From contig NZ_JACARO010000035.1 in the NCBI RefSeq assembly GCF_013386585.1, positions 1-39,644 on the forward strand: a DNA stretch of 39,644 bases, in the 5' to 3' direction. Origin of the DNA: Pseudomonas sp. P7548. Its GTDB lineage: Bacteria > Pseudomonadota > Gammaproteobacteria > Pseudomonadales > Pseudomonadaceae. Of the stretch, positions 8,721 to 17,367 are shown piece by piece. How positions within the stretch are numbered: position 1 is the first letter of the stretch; each line of letters starts with the position of its first letter. The notes beneath the pieces are model-generated. The model was not told where the DNA came from and searched no databases. It worked only from the letters and a program-made list of their open reading frames with translations. Made by a program: the position numbers and the translations under genes.

Positions 8721-10169
8721 TTAGCGCGGGAACGACGGCGGGTTGACCCCGGCCATGTCTTCCATCACGCGAACCACCTGGCAGCTGTAGCCGAACTCGT
8801 TGTCGTACCACACGTACAGGACAACGCGGTTGTCCTGGGTGATGGTCGCCTCGGCGTCCACCACACCGGCATGGCGCGAGCCTACGAAGTCGGTGGACAC
8901 CACTTCCTGCGAGTTGACGAAGTCGATTTGCTTATGCAGATCGGAGTGCAGCGCCATGTAGCGCAGGTACTCGTTCATCTCTTCACGGGTGGCGGCTTTC
9001 TCAAGGTTCAGGTTGAGAATGGCCATCGACACGTTTGGCGTCGGCACGCGGATCGCGTTACCGGTCAGTTTGCCAGCCAGCTCAGGCAGGGCCTTGGCAG
9101 CAGCGGTGGCAGCACCGGTCTCGGTGATAACCATGTTCAGCGCGGCGCTACGACCACGGCGATCGCCTTTGTGGAAGTTGTCGATCAGGTTCTGGTCGTT
9201 GGTGTACGAGTGAACGGTCTCGACGTGGCCGTTGACGATGCCGAACTTGTCATTCACAGCCTTCAGCACCGGCACAATGGCATTGGTGGTGCAGGAAGCG
9301 GCGGACACGATCTTGTCGTCAGCGGTGATTTCGCCGTGGTTGATGCCATGGACGATGTTCTTCAGCTTGCCCTTGCCCGGTGCGGTCAGGACAACGCGGT
9401 CGATACCCGGACAGGCCAGGTGCTGGCCCAGGCCGTCGGCATCACGCCATACGCCGGTGTTGTCCACCAGCAGGGCGTCCTTGATGCCGTACTGGGTGTA
9501 GTCCACCTCAGTCGGGTTCTTCGCGTAGATCACCTGGATCAGGTTACCGTTGGCGGTGATGGTGTTGTTTTCTTCGTCGATGACGATGGTGCCGTTGAAC
9601 GGGCCGTGTACCGAGTCGCGACGCAAGAGGCTCGCGCGTTTGGTCAGGTCGTTCTCGGCGCCTTTGCGCACAACGATGGCACGCAGGCGCAGGCCGTCGC
9701 CGCCACCGGTTTTTTCGATCAGGATGCGTGCCAGCAGACGGCCGATACGACCGAAGCCGTACAGCACCACATCGGTGCCTTTGCGAGCGGAGGCGTTTTG
9801 CTGGCCGACCACCTCAGCCATTTCTTCACGCACGAACTGCTCGGCGGTACGGCCGGCGCCTTCTTTGCGGAATTTGTAGGCCAGCTTGCCCAGGTCTACC
9901 GAAGCCGCGCCGAGCTTGAGCTCGCTCATGGCCTTGAGCAGGGGGAATGTTTCGTGGACGGAGAGTTCGCTGTCGTCGGCGGAGCGATGGCGAGCAAAGC
10001 GGTGCGCCTTGAGAATCGCGATGACTGATTGGTTGATCAGGCTGCGGCCATAGATCGAGCTCACCACATTGTTATTGCGGTACAGCTGACCGATAAGCGG
10101 AATCATCGCTTCAGCGAGTGCTTCACGGTCGATCCATTCACCAAGACACTGGTCGGGCTTCTGAGTCAC
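8721..10169 (-). CDS. gap: Glyceraldehyde-3-phosphate dehydrogenase, long Pseudomonas type
   Basis: The enzyme interconverts glyceraldehyde-3-phosphate and 1,3-bisphosphoglycerate. The 482-residue chain is far longer than the usual 330-340: about 130 extra N-terminal residues (from VTQKPDQCLGEWIDREALAE) precede the Rossmann motif VVLYGFGRIGRLLA (134-147). The catalytic Cys293 lies in SAASCTTNAIVP; HSYTNDQN and the phosphate-binding RRGRSAALN follow. The ending WYDNEFGYSCQVVRVMEDMA is normal. I chose GTG at 10169 because GGAAGG lies just upstream and VTQKPDQC is the usual start of this class; the frame is open to 10394, but that stretch looks non-coding. In Pseudomonas this form is linked to gluconeogenic flux; cofactor preference is not readable here. 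Confidence 0.93.
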   Translation of the reverse strand: MTQKPDQCLGEWIDREALAEAMIPLIGQLYRNNNVVSSIYGRSLINQSVIAILKAHRFARHRSADDSELSVHETFPLLKAMSELKLGAASVDLGKLAYKFRKEGAGRTAEQFVREEMAEVVGQQNASARKGTDVVLYGFGRIGRLLARILIEKTGGGDGLRLRAIVVRKGAENDLTKRASLLRRDSVHGPFNGTIVIDEENNTITANGNLIQVIYAKNPTEVDYTQYGIKDALLVDNTGVWRDADGLGQHLACPGIDRVVLTAPGKGKLKNIVHGINHGEITADDKIVSAASCTTNAIVPVLKAVNDKFGIVNGHVETVHSYTNDQNLIDNFHKGDRRGRSAALNMVITETGAATAAAKALPELAGKLTGNAIRVPTPNVSMAILNLNLEKAATREEMNEYLRYMALHSDLHKQIDFVNSQEVVSTDFVGSRHAGVVDAEATITQDNRVVLYVWYDNEFGYSCQVVRVMEDMAGVNPPSFPR

Positions 10170-10271
10170 GGGAACCTTCCACATGTAGGGGCAGAAAAAA
10201 GGGGCTACATTATGCCGCCCGGTCGCCCCCGGAGCAATGCGCCCCAGGCAACAAAAAGTGCTTGCGAAAAA

Positions 10272-10299
10272 TTGACACCCCTCTGCAGCCCAGTAAATA
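10272..10299 (+). promoter_or_regulatory. Possible sigma-70 promoter in the gap-mfd intergenic region
   Basis: TTGACA (10272-10277) and TAAATA (10294-10299) are separated by 16 bases, pointing toward mfd, about 225 bases upstream of its GTG. The rest of the 355-base gap (10170-10524) holds the gap leader and the inverted repeat at 10371-10396; I see no gene in it. Confidence 0.35.
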
Positions 10300-10370
10300 C
10301 GCGGGTTCCAGAAGGCCACCTGGTTGGCTGCCAGCGTGACTTGTCCGTAACCCTCCGAAAACCTCGTGCT

Positions 10371-10396
10371 TTTTGACACTACATATTGAGTCAAAA
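10371..10396. promoter_or_regulatory. Inverted repeat between gap and mfd
   Basis: TTTTGAC (10371-10377) and GTCAAAA (10390-10396) are perfect inverted 7-mers with 12 bases between them. They sit about 200 bases upstream of the gap start and 130 upstream of mfd. The spacing fits an operator for a dimeric regulator bound over two helical turns. No named factor is assigned. Confidence 0.3.
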
Positions 10397-10524
10397 CCCA
10401 GCATTGTTTGTCTTAGCCACTACATTTCCTACAAACCGTAATAGGCTCAGTCAGCAACTGACAGACGGCGCCTCGGACCGTTACAATTACCGACTTTGTC
10501 GCAACGCTTGGAGCTCAACCTTCC

Positions 10525-13500
10525 GTGCCCGTCCTGCGTCTACCGCTTCTCCCTGCTGCGGCAGGCAAACAGCACTGGGGCAACCTGCCCGGTGCCGCCC
10601 TGAGCCTGGCCATTGCCGAGGCTGCCAGCGCAGCCAAGCGCTTTACCCTGCTGCTCACCGCCGACAGCCAGAGTGCCGAACGGCTGGAGCAGGAGCTGAG
10701 CTTCTTCGCCCCCGATTTGCCGGTGCTGCATTTCCCCGACTGGGAAACCTTGCCCTACGATCTGTTCTCGCCGCATCAGGACATCATTTCCCAGCGCATC
10801 GCCAGCCTGTACCGCCTGCCGGAACTGGCCCACGGCGTGCTGGTGGTGCCGATCACCACCGCGCTGCACCGCTTGGCGCCGACCAAGTTCCTGCTGGGCA
10901 GCAGCCTGGTACTGGATGTCGGCCAGAAGCTGGACGTCGAGCAGATGCGCACGCGCCTGGAAGCCAGTGGCTACCGCTGCGTCGACACGGTGTACGAGCA
11001 CGGTGAGTTCGCCGTGCGTGGCGCGCTGATCGACCTGTTCCCGATGGGCAGCAAACTGCCCTACCGCATCGACCTGTTCGATGACGAAATCGAGACCCTG
11101 CGCACCTTCGACCCCGAAAACCAACGTTCCATTGACAAGGTGGACTCGGTCAAGCTGCTGCCGGCGCGGGAGTTCCCGCTGCAAAAAGACGCGGTCACTC
11201 GCTTCAAGGCGCGCTTCCGTGAACGTTTCGACGTGGACTTCCGTCGCTGCCCGATCTTTCAGGATTTAAGCAGCGGGATTACACCGGCCGGTATCGAGTA
11301 CTACCTGCCGCTGTTCTTCGACGAAACCTCCACCCTGTTCGATTACCTGCCCCAGGACACCCAAGTGTTCTCGCTGCCGGGCATCGAACAGGCGGCGGAA
11401 AACTTCTGGAACGACGTGCGCAACCGCTATGAAGAGCGCCGCGTCGATCCATCCCGTCCTTTATTGCCGCCAGCCGAGCTGTTCCTGCCGGTGGAAGACT
11501 GCTTCGCCCGCCTGAAAAGCTGGCCACGCGTGGTCGCCAGCCAGCAGGACGTGGAAAGTGGCGCCGGCCGCGAGCGTTTTCCCGCGCAAACGCTGCCAGA
11601 CCTGGCCATCCAGGCCAAGGCCAACCAGCCCCTGGAAGCGTTGTCCAACTTCCTCGGTAACTTCCCTGGCCGTGTGTTGTTCACCGCCGAATCCGCCGGC
11701 CGCCGCGAAGTGCTGCTGGAACTGCTCGAACGCCTGAAGCTGCGACCGAAAACCGTCGACAGTTGGCCCGACTTTGTAAAAAGCAAAGACCGCCTGGCGA
11801 TCACCATCGCGCCGCTGGATGAAGGCTTGCAGCTGGACGACCCGGCGCTAGCCTTGATCGCCGAGAGCCCGTTGTTCGGCCAGCGCGTGATGCAGCGCCG
11901 TCGCCGTGAAAAACGCGCCGACGCCAACAACGATGCGGTGATCAAGAACCTCACCGAGCTGCGCGAAGGCGCACCGGTGGTGCACATCGACCACGGCGTG
12001 GGCCGGTACCTGGGCTTGCAGACCCTGGAGATCGACAACCAGGCCGCCGAATTCCTCACCATGGAATACGCCGAGGGCGCCAAGCTCTACGTGCCGGTGG
12101 CCAACCTGCATTTGATTGCGCGCTACACCGGCAGCGACGACGCCCTGGCGCCGTTGCACCGCCTTGGCTCCGAGACCTGGCAAAAAGCCAAGCGCAAGGC
12201 CGCCGAACAGGTGCGCGATGTGGCCGCCGAACTGCTCGACATCTACGCACGCCGCGCCGCTCGCGAAGGTTATGCGTTCGCCGACCCGAAGGCCGACTAC
12301 GCCACCTTCAGCGCAGGCTTTGCCTTCGAAGAAACCCCGGACCAGCAAACCACCATCGAAGCGGTGCGTGCCGACATGCTCGCACCCAAGCCGATGGACC
12401 GCCTGGTCTGCGGCGACGTGGGCTTCGGCAAGACCGAAGTGGCCATGCGCGCGGCCTTCATTGCGGTGCACGGTGGCAAGCAAGTGGCGATCCTGGTGCC
12501 CACCACCCTGCTCGCCCAGCAGCACTACAACAGCTTCCGCGACCGCTTTGCCGACTGGCCGGTGACCGTTGAAGTGATGAGTCGCTTCAAGTCGGCCAAG
12601 GAAGTGAATGCTGCGGTCGCTGATTTGGCCGAAGGCAAGATCGACATCGTGATCGGCACCCACAAGCTGCTGTCCGATGATGTGAAGATCAAGAACCTCG
12701 GCCTGGTGATCATCGACGAAGAACACCGTTTTGGGGTGCGCCAGAAGGAACAGCTCAAGGCCCTGCGCAGCGAAGTCGACATCCTGACCCTCACCGCCAC
12801 GCCAATTCCGCGCACGCTGAACATGGCAGTGTCGGGCATGCGTGATCTGTCGATCATCGCCACGCCGCCCGCGCGCCGCCTGTCGGTGCGCACCTTTGTG
12901 ATGGAGCAGAACAAGAGCACGGTCAAGGAAGCGCTGCTGCGTGAACTGCTGCGCGGCGGGCAGGTGTACTACCTGCACAACGACGTGAAGACCATCGAGA
13001 AATGCGCCGCCGACCTTGCCGAGCTGGTGCCGGAGGCACGTATCGCCATCGGCCACGGGCAAATGCGCGAGCGCGAACTCGAACAGGTGATGAGCGACTT
13101 CTACCACAAGCGCTTCAACGTGCTGATCGCCTCGACCATCATCGAGACCGGCATCGACGTGCCAAGTGCCAACACCATCATCATCGAGCGCGCCGACAAG
13201 TTCGGCCTGGCCCAACTTCATCAGCTGCGTGGCCGCGTCGGGCGCAGTCACCACCAGGCCTACGCCTACCTGCTGACGCCGCCGCGCCAACAGATCACCG
13301 GCGACGCCGAGAAACGCCTGGAAGCCATCGCCAACACCCAGGACCTGGGCGCGGGCTTTGTGCTGGCCACCAACGACCTGGAAATCCGAGGCGCCGGCGA
13401 ACTGCTGGGCGACGGCCAAAGCGGGCAGATCCAGGCGGTGGGGTTCACCCTTTATATGGAAATGCTTGAACGCGCGGTGAAGGCCATCCGCAAGGGCGAG

Positions 13501-13974
13501 CAACCGAACCTCGACCAACCGCTGGGTGGCGGTCCGGAAATCAACCTGCGCTTGCCGGCGTTGATCCCTGAAGACTACCTGCCGGACGTGCATGCGCGGC
13601 TGATCCTGTACAAGCGCATCGCCTCGGCCACTGACGAAGAAGGCCTCAAGGACCTGCAGGTGGAAATGATCGACCGTTTCGGCCTGTTGCCGGAACCGAC
13701 CAAGAACCTGGTGCGCCTGACCCTGCTCAAATTGCAGGCCGAGCAGCTTGGCATCAAGAAAGTCGACGCCGGGCCGCAAGGAGGGCGTATCGAGTTCGAA
13801 GCACAGACACCGGTGGACCCACTGGTGCTGATCAAGCTGATCCAGGGCCAGCCCAACCGCTACAAGTTCGAAGGGGCTACGCTGTTCAAATTCATGGTGC
13901 CGATGGAACGCGCCGAAGAACGCTTTAATACATTGGAGGCGCTGTTCGAGCGCCTCATCCCGAAATCTGCTTGA
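10525..13974 (+). CDS. mfd: Transcription-repair coupling factor Mfd
   Basis: Mfd is a DNA translocase that removes RNA polymerase stalled at lesions and recruits UvrA. The 1149-residue length is normal. Visible parts, in order, are: the UvrB-like N-terminal module (HFPDWETLPYDLFSPHQDI, near 72-90), the polymerase-interacting domain around 485-545 (VVHIDHGVGRYLGLQTLE), the RecG-like helicase core with Walker A GDVGFGKTE near 631 and the DEEH box near 730, TATPIPRTLN, and motif VI LHQLRGRVGRSHHQAYAYL. The TRCF C-terminal domain follows from about 1000. The start is GTG at 10525, giving MPVLRLPLLPAAAGKQHWG. It is the first gene of a tight plus-strand set with csiV and the SNF2 gene. Confidence 0.97.
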   Translation: MPVLRLPLLPAAAGKQHWGNLPGAALSLAIAEAASAAKRFTLLLTADSQSAERLEQELSFFAPDLPVLHFPDWETLPYDLFSPHQDIISQRIASLYRLPELAHGVLVVPITTALHRLAPTKFLLGSSLVLDVGQKLDVEQMRTRLEASGYRCVDTVYEHGEFAVRGALIDLFPMGSKLPYRIDLFDDEIETLRTFDPENQRSIDKVDSVKLLPAREFPLQKDAVTRFKARFRERFDVDFRRCPIFQDLSSGITPAGIEYYLPLFFDETSTLFDYLPQDTQVFSLPGIEQAAENFWNDVRNRYEERRVDPSRPLLPPAELFLPVEDCFARLKSWPRVVASQQDVESGAGRERFPAQTLPDLAIQAKANQPLEALSNFLGNFPGRVLFTAESAGRREVLLELLERLKLRPKTVDSWPDFVKSKDRLAITIAPLDEGLQLDDPALALIAESPLFGQRVMQRRRREKRADANNDAVIKNLTELREGAPVVHIDHGVGRYLGLQTLEIDNQAAEFLTMEYAEGAKLYVPVANLHLIARYTGSDDALAPLHRLGSETWQKAKRKAAEQVRDVAAELLDIYARRAAREGYAFADPKADYATFSAGFAFEETPDQQTTIEAVRADMLAPKPMDRLVCGDVGFGKTEVAMRAAFIAVHGGKQVAILVPTTLLAQQHYNSFRDRFADWPVTVEVMSRFKSAKEVNAAVADLAEGKIDIVIGTHKLLSDDVKIKNLGLVIIDEEHRFGVRQKEQLKALRSEVDILTLTATPIPRTLNMAVSGMRDLSIIATPPARRLSVRTFVMEQNKSTVKEALLRELLRGGQVYYLHNDVKTIEKCAADLAELVPEARIAIGHGQMRERELEQVMSDFYHKRFNVLIASTIIETGIDVPSANTIIIERADKFGLAQLHQLRGRVGRSHHQAYAYLLTPPRQQITGDAEKRLEAIANTQDLGAGFVLATNDLEIRGAGELLGDGQSGQIQAVGFTLYMEMLERAVKAIRKGEQPNLDQPLGGGPEINLRLPALIPEDYLPDVHARLILYKRIASATDEEGLKDLQVEMIDRFGLLPEPTKNLVRLTLLKLQAEQLGIKKVDAGPQGGRIEFEAQTPVDPLVLIKLIQGQPNRYKFEGATLFKFMVPMERAEERFNTLEALFERLIPKSA

Positions 13975-13985
13975 AGGACGCCCCA

Positions 13986-14555
13986 ATGCGCCTGTTCCGC
14001 ATGTTGAGCCTGTTGTTGGTGGTCGTGGCGCCGGCGGCCTTTGCCGACAGCCCGTACCAGGTGGAAATGATCCTGGTGCGCCAGAACGCAGAGCCGGTGA
14101 TCAACAGCCGTGCCGCGCCGGAAAACTGGGATGCCGGCGCCGCGCGCCTGGGCACCGATAAAATGAGCCCGCCGCGCCTGAACAACATTGTCGACAAACT
14201 CAGTGCCGACAACAGCTATACCGTACTGGCGCACAAGGCCTGGGAACAGACCCTGGGCGACCAGCCGGTGAAAGTCGCGATCACCGACGGTGCGGAGCAG
14301 TTCGGCCAGTTCCCGATCGAAGGGGTGTTGAGCCTGCAACTGGGCCGCTTTACCGATATCGATGCCGACTTCTGGATCAATCAGTTCGACAGCAACGGCA
14401 GCGTGGTCGCCAGCGAACACCTGAGTCAGAAAGACGTACGCACCAAGAACAACCAGCTCAATTACCTGGACGGCGGCCACCTGGCGCTGCTGATCAAGAT
14501 CACTTCGCTCACCGCCAAACCGCCCAGCGCACCCCCTCCCGACATCCAGGACTGA
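13986..14555 (+). CDS. csiV: CsiV-family periplasmic protein
   Basis: The 189-residue protein starts with a signal peptide (MRLFRMLSLLLVVVAPAAFA, probable cut after Ala20). The mature region opens with DSPYQVEMILVRQNAEP and contains EQFGQFPIEGVLSLQLGRFTDIDADFWI, the pattern I associate with the CsiV family, named for cell shape integrity and proposed to act in the periplasm on peptidoglycan. Key catalytic residues are not known. The ATG at 13986 lies 11 bases after the mfd stop, with GAAGGA upstream; a TTG at 13971 is in frame but overlaps the mfd stop and is less likely. Placement directly after mfd is a Pseudomonas habit. Family assignment is moderate. Confidence 0.7.
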   Translation: MRLFRMLSLLLVVVAPAAFADSPYQVEMILVRQNAEPVINSRAAPENWDAGAARLGTDKMSPPRLNNIVDKLSADNSYTVLAHKAWEQTLGDQPVKVAITDGAEQFGQFPIEGVLSLQLGRFTDIDADFWINQFDSNGSVVASEHLSQKDVRTKNNQLNYLDGGHLALLIKITSLTAKPPSAPPPDIQD

Positions 14556-14564
14556 TCCAGCACC

Positions 14565-17255
14565 ATGCCCCTGACGTCGTCCTTGACCAAACCCCTGGCC
14601 CCTTCGTGGGCCAATCGCTTTAAAGAGCAAAGCCTTGAGCGTGGCCGGCGCTATGCCCTGGAAAACCGGGTGCGCATTGTCGAGTCCGGTGACAGCACCA
14701 TCGTCGCCAGTTGCGAAGGCTCGGGCGGCAATGTGTATCGGCAGACCATTTCGCTGCGCGAGTCGGCCAAGGGCACGTTGATTCTGGTGGACAGCCGCTG
14801 TACCTGCCCGGTGCACACCAACTGCAAACATATCGCCGCGGTGCTGCTCAAGGTCCAGGAAACCCTGGCCTACCCAGCCGCCGCCCAGGATGCCGAGCTG
14901 CTGGAGAAACTCCAGGCGGTGCTGGATAACCGCGTGGTTTTGCCGCAAGTGGTGATGGAGGACGTGCTGCCGGTGCCGCGCCTGTGGATGGCCAGCGTGG
15001 AGTTCAGCGCGTTTGAACCGCGCAACGGCAAGATGCAGCGCTACATCCAGCACCGCGCGGCGCTGTCGTTCAACTACCTGGGCAACTATGTCAGCGGGCA
15101 GAAAAATGCCGACATCATCGTGCGCCAGGAAACCCAGAGCCTGCGGATCAAGCGCCATCCCGAACTGGAACAACCCTATCGCGAACAGCTGCGCCAGCTG
15201 GGGTTCAAGATCGCCACGCGCCAGAGCAAAGCCCTGCCGGAAAGTGCCGGCGAGCTGTTCGAGATGGTCAATGACAGTGCCTGGCTGAACTTCACGCTCA
15301 ACGCCTCGCCGGGGTTACGCGCCGAGGGTTGGGAGCTGCAGATCGATGAGGACTTCGGTTTCGACCTGAGCGCCGTCGATGACTGGTACGCCACGGTCGA
15401 TGACGGGCCAGAGCGCGACTGGTTCGACCTGGAACTGGGGATCATCGTCAACGGCGAGCGGCTGAGCCTGTTGCCGATCCTGCTGAACCTGATGCGCTCC
15501 CACACCGAGATCCTCAACCCCGAGAAACTGGCGCGACGCCGCGATGACGAGCTGATCCTGGTGAACATCCCGGGCCTGCCCAATGGTCACGGTCCGATAC
15601 AGGTCGCGTTGCCCTACGGCCGCCTGAAACCGGTGCTGGCCACCCTCGGCGAGTTTTACCTGCAGGAGTCGGGTACCACGGCTTTGCGGCTGGCCAAGGC
15701 CGATGCGATCCGGCTGAACCCACTGGAAGACCTGCCTCTGCAATGGGAAGGTGGCGAGAAGATCCGCAACTTTGCCCAGCGCCTGCGGGATATCAGGGAC
15801 TTCACCTGCGTGGCGCCCGAAGGCTTGAACGCCACCTTGCGCCCTTACCAACTGGAAGGTTTGAGCTGGATGCAGTCACTGCGCCAGTTGGATGTCGGTG
15901 GAATTCTTGCGGATGACATGGGCCTGGGTAAGACCCTGCAAACCCTGGCGCATATTCTCACGGAGAAAGCCGCTGGGCGCCTCGACCGTCCTTGCATGGT
16001 GGTGATGCCTACCAGCCTGATCCCCAACTGGCTCGACGAAGCAGCGCACTTCACCCCGCAACTCAAGGTGCAGGCGTTATATGGCGCCGGGCGTAAGAAA
16101 CATTTCGCTAACCTGCAGGATTACGACCTGCTGTTGACCACCTACGCGCTGCTGCCCAAGGACATCGAACAACTCGCCGCCCTGCCCTTGCACGTGCTGA
16201 TCCTTGATGAGGCCCAGTACATCAAGAACCCGTCGAGCAAGGCGGCCCAGGCCGCGCGTGAACTGAATGCGCGGCAGCGTTTGTGCCTGAGTGGTACGCC
16301 GCTGGAAAACCACCTGGGTGAGTTGTGGTCGCTGTTTCACTTCCTTCTGCCGGGCTGGCTGGGCGACGTGAAAAGCTTCAACCGCGATTACCGCGTGCCG
16401 ATCGAAAAACGCGCCAGTGATGTGCGATTGCAGCACCTGAACGGTAGGATCAAGCCGTTCCTGTTGCGCCGCACCAAGGAACAAGTAGCCACCGAGCTGC
16501 CGCCCAAGACCGAAATCATCCACTGGGTCGACCTCAACGAAGCCCAGCGCGATGTGTATGAAACCATGCGCCTGGCCATGGATAAGAAGGTGCGCGACGA
16601 GATCACCCGCAAGGGCGTGGCACGCAGCCAGATCATCATTCTTGAGGCGCTGCTGAAGTTGCGTCAGGTGTGCTGCGACTTGCGGCTGGTCAACGATGCC
16701 ACACTGCCCGCCCGTGGCAGCAGTTCGGGCAAGCTCGACAGCTTGATGGAAATGCTTGAAGAGTTGTTTGCGGAAGGCCGGCGGATCCTGCTGTTTTCCC
16801 AGTTCACCTCAATGCTGAGCCTGATCGAAGCCGAGCTGAAAAAACGTGGCGTGGCCTACGCACTCCTGACGGGCCAGACCCGGGATCGGCGCACGCCAGT
16901 GAAGGATTTCCAGAGCGGCAAGCTGCAGATTTTTCTGATCAGCCTGAAGGCCGGTGGTGTGGGCTTGAACCTGACCGAAGCCGACACGGTGATCCACTAC
17001 GACCCGTGGTGGAACCCGGCCACGGAAAACCAGGCGACTGACCGGGCGTACCGCATTGGCCAGGAGAAGCCGGTGTTCGTGTACAAGATGATTGCGCGCG
17101 GGACCGTGGAGGAGAAAATCCAGCACCTGCAGAAGGAAAAGTCCGACTTGGCAGCGGGCGTGCTGGATGGGCGCACTACCGGAGACTGGCAGCTGGGCAA
17201 CGAGGATATTGAAGCGTTGTTTGCGCCGTTGCCCCACAAACAGGAAAAGCGCTGA
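14565..17255 (+). CDS. SWIM zinc-finger SNF2-family DEAD/DEAH helicase
   Basis: The 896-residue cytoplasmic protein has a SWIM zinc finger near 78-92 (CTCPVHTNCKH, pattern CxCxnCxH), a middle region of about 330 residues without clear motifs, and a full SNF2/Swi2 ATPase. Walker A is in ADDMGLGKT (about 449-457), the DEAQ box near 547, then LSGTPLENHLGELWSLF, and the C-terminal helicase lobe with LLFSQFTSML, LKAGGVGLNLTEADTVIHYDPWWNP and DRAYRIGQ. Such proteins use ATP to translocate on duplex DNA and are often close to RapA/HepA in sequence. It is the last of three plus-strand genes, 9 bases after csiV. Its function in Pseudomonas is unassigned; coupling to DNA repair is suggested only by mfd. 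Confidence 0.9.
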   Translation: MPLTSSLTKPLAPSWANRFKEQSLERGRRYALENRVRIVESGDSTIVASCEGSGGNVYRQTISLRESAKGTLILVDSRCTCPVHTNCKHIAAVLLKVQETLAYPAAAQDAELLEKLQAVLDNRVVLPQVVMEDVLPVPRLWMASVEFSAFEPRNGKMQRYIQHRAALSFNYLGNYVSGQKNADIIVRQETQSLRIKRHPELEQPYREQLRQLGFKIATRQSKALPESAGELFEMVNDSAWLNFTLNASPGLRAEGWELQIDEDFGFDLSAVDDWYATVDDGPERDWFDLELGIIVNGERLSLLPILLNLMRSHTEILNPEKLARRRDDELILVNIPGLPNGHGPIQVALPYGRLKPVLATLGEFYLQESGTTALRLAKADAIRLNPLEDLPLQWEGGEKIRNFAQRLRDIRDFTCVAPEGLNATLRPYQLEGLSWMQSLRQLDVGGILADDMGLGKTLQTLAHILTEKAAGRLDRPCMVVMPTSLIPNWLDEAAHFTPQLKVQALYGAGRKKHFANLQDYDLLLTTYALLPKDIEQLAALPLHVLILDEAQYIKNPSSKAAQAARELNARQRLCLSGTPLENHLGELWSLFHFLLPGWLGDVKSFNRDYRVPIEKRASDVRLQHLNGRIKPFLLRRTKEQVATELPPKTEIIHWVDLNEAQRDVYETMRLAMDKKVRDEITRKGVARSQIIILEALLKLRQVCCDLRLVNDATLPARGSSSGKLDSLMEMLEELFAEGRRILLFSQFTSMLSLIEAELKKRGVAYALLTGQTRDRRTPVKDFQSGKLQIFLISLKAGGVGLNLTEADTVIHYDPWWNPATENQATDRAYRIGQEKPVFVYKMIARGTVEEKIQHLQKEKSDLAAGVLDGRTTGDWQLGNEDIEALFAPLPHKQEKR

Positions 17256-17268
17256 CTGTCAGATCGCT

Positions 17269-17351
17269 ATCGCAGGCAAGCCAGCTCCCACAGGTGACCA
17301 CGTTTCTTCAAGATAACTGCGGTCGAATGTGGGAGCTGGCTTGCCTGCGAT
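17269..17351. repeat. REP-type inverted pair (family A)
   Basis: The perfect inverted arms at 17269-17292 and 17328-17351 match those at 8568-8639 in sequence and arrangement, with a 35-base spacer. They fill the gap between the convergent SNF2 and nagZ genes, where no T-rich terminator is seen, so the pair may itself mark the transcript ends. Confidence 0.92.
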
Positions 17352-17367
17352 GGGCGCACCGCGGTTT

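Noticed and set aside
10170..10394. N-terminal extension of gap up to 10394 (557 codons)
   Set aside because: The added residues look like translated intergenic DNA, with the inverted repeat at 10371 inside, and the GTG at 10169 has a good GGAAGG site and the usual protein start.
11848..13986. A 712-codon open frame on the minus strand across mfd
   Set aside because: It is the complement of a well-supported mfd reading frame in GC-rich DNA; its translation is rich in His, Gln and Asp with no known domain, as expected for a codon shadow.
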